Source: Sitta carolinensis
Lineage: Eukaryota; Chordata; Aves; Passeriformes; Sittidae
Reading direction: 5' to 3'
Assembly: GCA_032173965.1 (NCBI GenBank)
Contig: JAVUNC010000006.1
Span: 36,179,870 to 36,243,869, forward strand
DNA: 64,000 nucleotides
Within the stretch, counting starts at the first letter, position 1, and every line of letters starts with the position of its first letter. Below the pieces are notes generated by a model. It worked only from the letters and a program-made list of their open reading frames with translations. It made no database searches and had not been told where the DNA came from. A program made the position numbers and the translations under genes. Below, piece after piece: positions 11,401-22,700 of the stretch.

Positions 11401-12680
11401 CGTCTCTCTCACAATCATTGAAAATACAACATCCAGCTGCTGCATTTTTCTGTATCCCTCTTGGCCTGGTGAATAAATCATGTTGAATTCTTCTTTCCCA
11501 TGTCACCCTTGCTTTGCAAAACTTGAGTTTGAACTTGAAGTCTTCCACAGATTTTGCCCTTGGATGCATCTTGATCTAATTACCTTAATTCTCTTTTGTT
11601 TCTATTTTTTAGCTGTCATTTCCATAAACTAAAAGGTTTAGGTTGAGAGATACATAAATATTATAGAAAATGACAATAAGATAAATTACCAGATTATACT
11701 ATTACCAGAACTGTTTCTGGGATATCTAAAATTTTAGTGGATGGAGTAAGGTTCTGCCAAACAATTTTGTCTTTAGCCAAAATTGATTTGAAATCAAAGG
11801 TCTGATAAGACCTCATTTAAGGCATATCATCATATAACAAGAGCAAGATTTCTTCAGTGTTTGCTATTTCAACCTAATCGAATACTGTGTAGGAAAAAGG
11901 AAAACGACATATCATGAGGGTAAGGAGAAAGGAATAACTGGAAGGAATAAGCATTCCCAAAGCCATATGAGTGATTTGAGCAAGGTCCTGTTTTAGCTAC
12001 AACTAAAAGAAATCTCTGACTTTTAATAGACATAACCAGTTAGTACTGGACTTTAACAATGTAGGAGATACTTCAGTTTTTTGTAACAGAATATTTCAAG
12101 GAAGAGGAAATATTGAAAAAGATCAGACATAAAGCAAAACTTATTTTGCAAATTCTTACACAGAAAGACATTAAATTAGAAAGTTTTATGTATCAGTTTG
12201 GAACTGTTCTCAATCTCTTGTCTTTCATTTAATTTAGAATCGAGTTTATCTTTTTTAGTTTTGTTTAGTTTGCTTGTTTTGATATTGAGGAATTTGGCTT
12301 AAGTCAGTTGTACCAATATGGTCCTAGATTTTGATCCACCAGCTGACATAATTCAAATTAACAGCCATATGTGCTGGCTATATATCAGTGATGAATAATC
12401 TCCAGTCAAATGAGGTTTTAAAAAATACTTTGTTTCAAAAAAGCTTGGTAAAATAAATTGCATACACTGCTTACTCTTTGCAGAGAAGGGCCAACTTATA
12501 TACCCTGATTATTTCCAAAGAATGTGTCTTTTAGTTTACCTAGTGTTATTAATTCTTTGATATAAGAATATAAACTCTTGTGAAAAAGTACTTAGAGGTG
12601 AACAGCAGCTTGGTTCTTCTCAGTGTTAGATATAATTGGTCGCTGCATGTCAGTGAAATTGTCTAGGATTTCTAGCATAT
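8426..12680. other. Unassigned AT-rich sequence
   Basis: About 4.3 kb without a recognised gene or element. Small open frames (minus 9344-9550, 10443-10751, 10825-11061, 11387-11569) lack recognisable domains or matching splice structure and I regard them as chance. I saw no tandem arrays. Confidence 0.55.
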
Positions 12681-15190
12681 GGTAGATCTTACATTACCTT
12701 GATGATGATAAAGATGATCCCAGAGTCTGGAACCCCAGGCCGCTCCCTGTGCTCTGGAGATAGGCACCAGGAAAGCAAAGGCTTTCAGCCCTCATGCTGC
12801 ATAATGGCAGGAGAGATGCTGCCATTTCTATATTGCTTGGGTTTATGTGAGTGGGATGGGGAGAGGACAGGGGAAGGGTTAAAATGAATGAAAAATGGGC
12901 TTGTTCCTTCAGATAGCTGCATAAATCTCAAATAGGCCATAGAGCTGCCTGTGTCTTCTTGATCTTATTAGAAAGAATGTGTGTGGGCAGGAAGAGATGA
13001 GACTGGGATTTCTTGCAACAGTGCTCTCTGGAGGATCACAAATCTGGTCATTTAAAACTGATTTATTTGGGTTTATTGCACTAGTATTCTACAGTTCCAA
13101 TTTGTCTTTGCTCCTTTCATATTATTCTTGACCTCTTGATGAAACACCCACGTAAGTCCAGATAGTTCTCTTTAAAAATTCAAGTAAACCTTTTTTATTC
13201 ATTTAAGAATTCTGTTGTTCTTTCTTTTCTTTTACCTTTTTTTTTTCCTGATGTTTATTTTCCTAGAACTTTTTCTCATACTCTTTCCCTTTCAGCTATT
13301 GATTTATAATATCTCCAGAGACATCAATAATCATGGAAGAAATTACCCTGTCACTTTGAAGAGGAATATTTTACATTTTGTTTTGGGTCACAAAGTACTT
13401 TTCTAACAAATGGTCTGAGCATTATAATTTCCCTATGCATCCAGGAAATATTACTATCTTCATTGTACAGATAAAGCAGAGACAGAAAGTGACCTATCCA
13501 GGGTAACACTACAAGCCAGAGAAAACATTTTGAATATTAGCAAAATATTCAGACAGTAGGTCTCAGAAGCTAGCCAGGAGACCATATTCTTTTAATTTAA
13601 ATTTTGACATCACTGTGGCAAAACTTTGTAGCAGAACCAGTCATTTATTGCTTTACCTATGAGAGAAAAGAAAGGGGAAGGGAAGGGAAACAGGTAGATA
13701 CGGTGATAGAATAAAACAGTAAAAAAATCTCACTATTTAATTTGAAGACAAAAGAGGGATTGGTAGCAAATACTGAGGCTATTTAATGCTTACTGTGAAT
13801 TCTTTCATTTATATTTTCTCATTGTTAGTAAGGAAGGTAGTGCTTTAACATTGCCCAAAGCAGGCATGTAACTTGCACTTACAAATCATTGGTACACATG
13901 GAAATGTCTTCTTTGCAGATGTAGATTTACCAACACTAGGGTTTAACCCTTGCCTCCCTTTAGAATCAGCAACTGCAGCATTGCTGCCATGGTGTCAGCT
14001 CAGCCATCATGTTTCTTCTCTCCACCCCTTGTTTGTATGAATGGTGTGGTTATGATTTGTCCTCAGTTTTAAGCAACTTTCTTAGACATTGCTGCCCTTG
14101 TTAGACATCAAAATCTTCCAATAGAGTCCCTTCAGCAGGACCACAATTCTGCTAAAGGTGACAAGGACAGATGGAAAAAATTGTGGTGTTGAGATAAAAG
14201 TCTAAGATATAGAAAGAAAAAAATGACACAACTGTGTGAAGGAAGAGGCTAATCCAGGAAGAAAACAGATATGAAATACTATAAATATTTTCTGCCCACC
14301 ACTTTCCTAGTCAGAAGAAGACATGGTCTTGTCCTTTGATGTTAATGTTTGCATTTGATTTATAGCCAAAACTCTCTATTCATTTTAGGTAGGCACCAGT
14401 TTCCAAAGGACTCCCACTCTATATATTTTATTTCTGGCTCTGAAATGCATTTTAGTAGTCCATAAATTAGTCTTCTGAAAGATCTTCAAGCTTCAGATTC
14501 ACTAGGGGTGGTGGGAAGGATAGAAATTTTGAGCTGGATCACAAAATTTATTGCTACTATGATGCAGAATGCTGATGCCACTTATAAGGGGTAAAGAATG
14601 GGAAAAGTTGTACTTTTTCCTTTAATTTTAGTAGCACAGCTGGATTTTGTAAAAAATCAACAGTCTTTAGAAACATAAACAGTTAGAAAGAATTACCAGA
14701 TTCTGAGAGTGGGAGCTTGAGAGTCTTGCTATACTTTCTACTCTTTCTTTAAGATAACAAAATTGTTTGTTAATTCTTCAAAATTTGTTCTTTCATTAAA
14801 AAAAATATCAAAATATTCTTGTTTTTTTCTATGTCTTTTTATCTTTTTTTGTGTGTGTTTGGGGTTTGGTTTATTTAATCAGTTTTTCATTGTAGTCCTT
14901 TTAGAGTACCTTTTTGCAAGCTTTAATTCACAACTGTGTTGGCTTGGAAACAAGTCACTTTCAAAATGAAGGGTTTGACTACCATTAATTCAAGCTGAGA
15001 ATTTTACAAAAAAGCATGTGTCCACATGTAAATAAGGTGACAAACATTACACAGGAAATCTGAGATAGTTTGGACATAAGCCCTCAATCTATTTTCTAAG
15101 AAAAAAAACATTGCTGCAGCTCAGCTCACTTTGAAATTTAGTTACATAAGCTTTGTGCACATCTAGACTACAAATATTGAACATGTGATT
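12681..15190. other. Unassigned sequence; slightly richer block at 12700-13010
   Basis: From about 12700 to 13010 the composition is more balanced (for example GGAACCCCAGGCCGCTCCC) and no repeat signature is visible. It could be an old element or conserved non-coding DNA. The rest is AT-rich, with T-rich runs near 13215-13260 and 14815-14870. No gene. Confidence 0.5.
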
Positions 15191-15400
15191 GTGTTAGATC
15201 AACATAGCATGTCGTGTTGTAGTTTCCAATGCTTTGATTACAAGCTTTTGTGACTCATTTCCCATTTTACCTTTGTACACCAGAGGATCCCACTGCAGTT
15301 TAGGTGCAGGACCTCTTGTACCACTTGTGTATGACAATTCCCCCAGCAGGAGCTGGACTGTTGAGCCAGACCCATGGGAACAGGCAGCATTTAATCTCAT

Positions 15401-15415
15401 TGCCATCTAGTGGCA
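15401..15415 (-). promoter_or_regulatory. Candidate CTCF binding site
   Basis: The minus strand reads TGCCACTAGATGGCA, which contains CCACTAGATGGCA. It fits the vertebrate CTCF core CCASYAGRKGGCR at every position. The site lies in a slightly GC-richer patch (about 15290-15420). CTCF sites act as insulators and loop anchors, with direction set by motif strand. Motif matches occur by chance, so occupancy is unproven. Confidence 0.5.
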
Positions 15416-15702
15416 GCCACACTGAATTCTCTGACTCAAAATTTCAAGGTCTATTTTCTTAGTTGCCATGTGACTCCTGTGAAACCTATCATTGCTCTTT
15501 GCTAACAGAGGAAAACAACCCAGGTAATTAAGCTGAGTTAGAACTGTGGTCTGACTCATTCCAGCTGACTTCCTTTATTAAATTACATTTTGACTACATT
15601 TCTGTAGAGTGTGTAATGTTGGTTCCAGTGGTTCCTGAAACCATTTCAAATATAGTTTATGAAACAGATAAAAAATAATACAGGACACAAGCACAAAGCT
15701 TT

Positions 15703-15780
15703 GGTATTCAGTGTCTGGTTCTCTTTCTGACTTGATAAATAGGTATTCAGTGTCTGGTTCTCTTTCTGACTTGATAAATA
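15703..15780 (+). repeat. Perfect 39-bp tandem duplication (2 copies)
   Basis: 15703-15741 and 15742-15780 are identical, each beginning GGTATTCAGTGTCTGG and ending CTTGATAAATA, with no spacer. The unit is otherwise unique in the window. Perfect identity implies a very recent slippage or unequal-exchange event, or an assembly duplication. Confidence 0.95.
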
Positions 15781-18349
15781 GTATGATCTTGGTAAATCAT
15801 ACAAACATTTTGATCTTAGTTATCCCTTTCTAAAATTTGACTCAGTTTACTTTTTCATTTAGGAGGCATTTCAGAGGTTTAAAGAATGTAATGCTAAGCA
15901 CTTTTAAAAACTGAAAATTAAAGAAGCTAGAGAAATACTGAGTATTGTTATCTATAGCATTATTTGTTATATGCTGTGAGGCATTTCCCAATTTATTGAT
16001 GGACTGTAATTGCCCACCTCCCTCAGATACTACTCAGAATAAATCTTTCCAACATAGCAGAAAGCTACATGGAAAATTTGTGTTTTCTGGTCCTGAAACT
16101 TCTTCCATTGCAGCAAAGACTGCTGCAATGTTAGTTAGTGCTCCCAGTTCCTGAGGGCAGTTTATGCTGTAAGTTCATTTTGCTTCTCTGTCAGAGACCT
16201 GTCTTCTCATGACTGTCAAACATTTGGAGCAGTCTTTTCTTTTTATTATTTTTCTCAGGCTAAAGTTCCAAATGACATAGATTTATTCCTTCTTATAAAA
16301 AAATTCCTTGTTTATTTGCTTTTAGAAGAGTGAGATCACCTGCAGCAGTGGCAATACTAGGCTTCATTAGTCTAAACCTCACATTTGTGACAGGATGTCA
16401 GGTTTGCTCATGCGATCAGAACTGGAGTACTTTTGTTGACTCATGGATTCTTGCTGAAATACATTCCAGCTCATGATTCAAATCAATGGCAGAGAGAGGA
16501 GACTGCCTCACAAACAAAAGAGTAAAAGAATAACATCTCTCCCTAAAAAGTAGGAACATAATCACCATATCATTACTAAGCAGAAGAAGGACTTAGGACA
16601 GACACTCAATTCCGAAAAAAATTACATGAAAACCCAGAGATTCTGGCATTCCTGACATGTATTACATGTCAGGAAGAGCTGTAAATGAAAAGACTAGTCT
16701 CACCATAAGTACCCTTGCATTAACCACATCCCTCTAACTCATCTGAAGCTGGAAAGAACTGCTAGACCACATTTAAGGGGTAAAGCAGACTCAGGAAAAT
16801 TTGAAACAAGACTTAAGTCAACCATAAAGAAAACCCCAAAGAAACAATGGTGAATTCTGACAGTTTGTTATTATTCTTATATTACTTCATCATATTTAGC
16901 CAGTTATTTGAGCATTTGAGATATTGATTCTATAACATCATATGGACCATTCTTCCAACCTGCCACCCTGTATATCATAAAGTGAAAGAGTTGGATTTTT
17001 TAAATCTGACCCAATGAAGATGACAGTGTAGCTTTATGTCATGCTAAGATTTTCTAGAGCTATGATCCTTCCTTACTTGCTACATACATTAAATTTTATC
17101 TAGGTAATAAGAAGAATCCCTATAATATAAGTGGGTGACACCCAATTGCACTTGGGATTATGGTGTAGAATCCAAAAGTCCAGATCAGATATCTATAATT
17201 TTTATTTGGTATTTCAGTGGGTAGAATTTAGATGCCTCAAAATGGAAGTGCAGAAAGCCTACAAATATCATACAATCTAATAACAAGCAAAGTGAATACA
17301 GAAAGGCATTGATAACAGCATTTGCCAGAGCCTGGGTGTAGTTTTATGATGAAAGATCTCTATAAAAACCGAGAACTTACAAGCATTTCTGGAGAACAGA
17401 TATTTGCACACATACAACTCCAGGTGACAAAATCAGGTTGCCTTTTTTCCTTTCCCCTTATCATTCCATATTTCTAAACTAATACAGTCTTAGAGGAGAA
17501 AGAAGATTGCAGAGAAGCTTTCCTACAAGCTAGCATTTTATGTATTTTCCTGAAAGGTGAGTCTCATTTCATCAAGTTAACAAGACCAACAGATATTCCA
17601 TCCAAGAGCAGTGCAAGCACCAGATTTAAGTACGTGGATCCATATCCATGTATACCATATTATCTTCTCAATGAATAGTTTAGAAGATTCTTCTGCCCCA
17701 AAGAACTTGGTAGAGTTTTCTATATCTTATCTATCTTGACATCAGTAATCTCTAAAGTAGCAGTTCTAAAGCAGTTTCCCCTAAAGAGAAAGCATTTCCT
17801 TATGCAAGTTCTTTCAGTTCTTGAAAGACAGGGAAAATTACACAGTTCTGTGTTTTAGTAAGTTATTACATTAATTTGTGGCTTTTCAATTCTCTGATGT
17901 GTTTCCTTAAATGACTACCCACCAAGGTTTTGTGATTTTAAAGTACAAATGAGCTGCAGGTGCTTAGGTATTGACCTACTCAGGATCAACCAGGGACCAG
18001 TAAATTTAAGCTGCTATCTCCTCCCATGCTCCTGATTTATTTTTTAAAACTGTTTTTACAATCCCACACAAACATGCAAAAAAACAAATAATTTTCTCAT
18101 GTTCTAAATCAGAGTAATACTGCTAAATGTGGGCAAGTAATATAGGAATCAACATTTCTTATGTATAGGAAATTTAGAAGCTGTTCAGAATTAATCTAAG
18201 AAAATTACTAAATGCTTAGAGCTTTGGGCTATGTGAAGTAGAAGAGCTATTAGTATTCTCTTGGTTTTGCTGGAAAGGCATTTGTGTAAAAAATATACAT
18301 AATCTTCCCAAGGTAAAAGGACTCATTCAATCCTCAAGGGCAAGATTTA
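15781..18349. other. Unassigned AT-rich sequence
   Basis: Unique-looking sequence. The 27-bp palindrome at 16649-16675 is listed separately. The plus frame 15945-16154 has no recognisable domain. No mobile-element ends were recognised. Confidence 0.55.
16649..16675. repeat. 27-bp palindrome with 1-nt centre
   Basis: Arms of 13 bp, TTCCTGACATGTA and its reverse complement, flank a single T at 16662. The pairing is perfect. Each arm contains ACATGT, itself palindromic. It may be a dyad binding site or a remnant of an inverted duplication. Confidence 0.9.
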
Positions 18350-18640
18350 AAGCCAGCATTTGTCTCTGTGATTGCCCACTGGCTCTGTTCCTACTGGCAG
18401 AATAGTTTCACTTGAGCAGTGCTGCCAATGTGACAGTATTGTTTGATTTGAGTCATGTTAATTTCTGGCTGGAGTTTTTAGGTGCAAATCAGAATTCCTG
18501 GAAGGCTTGGAGGCCTGCAGCAATAGCAAGCATCACCTGATATGTTATGATGCCAGCTCCAAATTTCCACCACAAGCAGTTAGTTTCTATGGATGCTAAT
18601 GAGTATAATGAGCAATTGGTGGAAAGTACTTTTTTTTTCA
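18350..18640. other. Possible conserved non-coding element
   Basis: A stretch of balanced composition with no repeat signature and several homeodomain-type TAAT motifs toward its right end (ATGCTAATGAGTATAATGAG). The texture resembles vertebrate conserved non-coding elements, but that is only an impression. A cross-species alignment is needed to decide. Confidence 0.25.
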
Positions 18641-21600
18641 GCACAGTAGCAAATCAAATTTCTATTTAAAAGAACTGACATTATCTCAAAACACAATCAG
18701 AAATTACACATTTTAAACGTCTAGAGATTTTTTCTTTATCCTTTCTGTGCGCTGGCTGAGAGTAAAACAATCCTGAGCATCCCATTCCATTGTAGATTCT
18801 TTTACTTGGATTTTCTGATCATAGCTTCCCATAGCTCATGATATGTCACAACCTTGAATAATTATGGTCATTTTATCAGCATTAAGCATTTTCATGTTCA
18901 GCCTTCAATCAATGATGCCTAAACTCATAATCACAAGTGAGAGCTGAATTCACTTACTCTATTGCATTCTGTGTTGTGGTATTTTAAAATGAACTGAAGT
19001 TCACCTTTCTCAACAAAGCAGAGTTTATCAGTCCAATGACCTTCTAGAGGCATTTTTTGGTTTTGTTTGGGCTTTTTGTATGTCAGTTTATAACAAATGA
19101 TTCAATATCAGTATAAACCTGAAAATCCCAAGAGAATAACAAAGGAGTCAATTGGGAGCTGAGGTACAATTTGAAGGAAATTGTTGCCTCTAAAATGCTT
19201 GAAGAAGACAATCTGTGATCAGCCTACAGATATTATATATTCTGCACAACTTCAGAAAATACTTTGCTATCTGGCTGGCAGAAGAATAAAACATTTCCAA
19301 GGCAAGCCAAAATGCAAGTTTCAATACCTGTGTGCTATGTTCCCTGGTGACTTTTCTCTTCAAACTTCTTCATGGCTTATTTTAATTAATTTCTAAAATA
19401 AACTGGAAAAGTGCTCCTGATATGAAGCAATTGGGTGCATCTACACTGGTGTGCAAAACCAGTATTTCAGACAGGGCTGAAGGTCTAAGCACTTCAGACA
19501 TGGAAACATGACTGGTCACTGCACAGAGATCTATGTAGGAGACCTACAAGGAGTTTTTCTAAGATGCTGTTGTGCTTACAGAATATTCCAGACCTGCCTT
19601 CACACCATGTTATATAGTATGACCATATCCACCTACTTCTTTCATTTGGAAATAAATGGTCAACAGAAATTGTGGCATTACTATACCCAGAGACAACTGA
19701 CCCTTAAATTCCACCTGGGTTTGGTCTACCTACATGACTGGATAGTTATAAATCTGAATCTCATGAATATCCCTTGTTTTATAGATATTACATAATCCCA
19801 AAGCTCTGATAAAGATATATCTAGGCAGTTTTTAGTATCTAGTGTTTATGTGTGTGGGGCAAGAGGAATAGAAGAATATTCATTTCTAGGAGCTATGCTT
19901 CAAAATCTGTGCTCTGCTGTCTCATATAGAAAATTATGGAATCAGTTGTTAAATTAAGGTCCAAAATAGGGTGAAATTAAATAAGGTGGTGACTGAGTTT
20001 GCAGAGCATAGGATTTTAATCAATGAGTTTTAGGAGAAATGTCATATTTAACAAATGGAAGTTAAAAAGAAATCTAGTGAAGCATAGCATGAACTTCACC
20101 TTGAAGGGTTCAGAGGAAGCAGTTTGTGCAAGGAAACGTTTCATTATAAACTCTACAAATATAAAAGAAATGTAAAGCCATACTTCAAATGGGGTTTCGA
20201 GTGGGGTAAAACATGTCTTGCTTTTTGCTTTATGCTTTTTACCACTCTGGGGAAACAAAAAAAGTAATTCTGATAATAGATAAAAAGCAAAACAGACCAA
20301 TAGCTATTTGGTAAAGGTAGTTTTTTTCATTTTGTTTTGATTTATTCCAGTCCCAGAGATTTGTCTTGCATTACATCTGAAACAGAATCAGTGAGGGAAA
20401 AAAAATAGAGAATACTTTTGCATCTGTTCCCCCATCAGTACTTGGGAAAGGGGAGATTTACATGTATACCTCCTTATTGACATTAGTGGTATCTTTGTGT
20501 GTAAATTGTAACATCAAAAAGGAAGAATAGAAATCTTTGTGCATCATAAAAATTTCCATGAAAATTATTTAAGGAATATGCATGCATGCACTGACATTAA
20601 TTTGATGAAAATTTAAATTAATTTACTAATGCACAGGTAGATTGTTTTACAAAAGTATGGGTAATACTAAAAAAGAAAAAGAAGAGTGTGATTATAATTA
20701 AGACACTTTTCTGCTCTTCAGGCAAGTTAAGTCCACTTAGTCATTAAAGGAACCAGTCTCATTTCATGCAATCTCTTGGTGCCTCAGTCACGTACCAATA
20801 ATAACCTTTCCTTTCACTCTCACTCTCACTTTCTTGACATTTGAGATTATCATCTCTTTGGGATTTGGATATGTTTTAACATGTGCAAAAGCCAATACAT
20901 TTGCAGTCAAATGTAAAGTAATCTAAACTAAGTATAATGCATCTGTGAAATTTAAGAATTTCATGTTGTCAAACGAACATTGAGACTATTTCTGTGTACT
21001 AAGACATTTTTCTTTAATGTCTGTGTTTTGGACAGTTAGTTCTCCTAGAATTTCTACCAGAATTATTAATTTACATTTGCAACATTTGTCTCACCTAACT
21101 GTACCAGTGGATCATCATGTCTTTCATATGGTCTTCAGAAATTATTCGCAAAATATTATACTGGGCAAAATATTTTACCAGTTTTAACCAACTGATTCAC
21201 TTATCTCAAACACAAGGATTTGTATTTATACCTGATCTCTGATCCAGGAAAAAGAGTAAACCCAAGCTGTATATTCTGTACATCAGTGAGAGTTCTTCTC
21301 CAACATAGGTTTGTAGAAAAAAGGCTGAGTGGAAAAACAGAGAAGAGAATGTTTCTATATCCAGTGTTTGTTTCTTATCACTCAATTCAACAGGAAACAA
21401 GCAGTATAAAATCTTGCAGAAACGTTGACACAGCATGGAAAAACAATAAGGAAACCCAAGTGCTTGTCAAGCCACTCTTGGAAACTTTCAAAACATCTGT
21501 ACTTATGTTTTGTAGGAGGGATGATAATTTAAAGCATTTGAAAATTAGGTTTTTTTAATTTTTTTTTTTGAGAACTGCAACAGAAAAATAATTCTACCAC

Positions 21601-22700
21601 ATTCTCAGTTTACAGAATAAGGTACTAGCCTGATGAAACTCAGCAGAGAATGGTGGACAGCAGAAAAATTGTCTTAATGATTCAAAGGCAGCAGCAACAT
21701 TAAATGAGAGAAAAAATAATGATCTATTAATGTCGAGAGAAGATACTGGTTTTTTAAAAAATAATAAAAAAGGGACATTGACTCCTTTCTAAGGTTCTAT
21801 AATTATGACAATTTCCATTATGATGTGATTAACAACAACTATGTTATAATGTGTTAATATTGTCTTCATATGAACAAATTACATTATTACCTTACATAAC
21901 ATACCATGAAATGTATTAAATCCAAATGAAAGGACTGACAGCAACAGTGCCAAAAACAAAAATCGGAAGTGTTAAGGATTTTCTTGAAATCCTGTATTCT
22001 AAGAGGCTTTAGTTGTATTTGATCAGGGAATGTACCAGCAAAGTTATCATCAGCTTTAGCCAAAAGAAACCTTAAGGTGACCACTATAATAATTATGTAA
22101 CTATAGCTATCTTTGTATATTGCTCTGACAGACAGAGAATAGCATGAAAACTTATGCTTTCACAAGGTCGCCAGAGATTTTTCCAGATTGCCACTTCTAT
22201 GACAGTTTTAGTTCCAATTCTGCCTGTCCTAAGGTCAGGATCAATGGTGCTAGTTTGAAGTAACATAAATTTTGCATAAGCTATTGTTTGCACCAGTGCT
22301 TGTGACCCAGATCAACGTGTGATCACCCAGAGGAATCTGAGAGTTTCTATAAGTATCATATATTGAAAAAGTAAAAATATAAAACTCCTGACTCCAAAAG
22401 ACTGTAAAAAAAACCCCTACTGTATTTGTTCCAAATAATGCCTTGTAGGAACTTCTCATTACACTAGGCATTGAGATTTTTTTAATATTTAAGATATTTT
22501 TTCCCAAATTTGGATATGTTAATTTTATATAAAGAAACATTTTATAAACATTTGAGTTACTCCAGAATTTAGTTAAAAATCTGTCATGATTCTCAAAATG
22601 AAACCATGAGTTACTCCACCAAACATTACCTGCCTTGTTAGCATTCTCATGCACTAGTACTTATTCCAAGAGTTGCTTTTTTGGGGGAAAAACGAGGTTA
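18641..22700. other. Unassigned AT-rich sequence
   Basis: No recognised gene or element. Open frames at 19181-19396, 19508-19795, 21220-21558 (112 codons) and minus 22250-22654 (134 codons) have no domain, signal or paralogue that I recognise. They lie in AT-rich DNA rich in Phe, Tyr and Ile codons, as expected by chance. A short (TCTCAC)-like run occurs at about 20815-20832. Confidence 0.5.

Noticed and set aside
22250..22654. 134-codon minus-strand open frame as a gene
   Set aside because: AT-rich composition, no recognisable domain, no supporting splice sites. The length is compatible with chance in 64 kb of six-frame translation.
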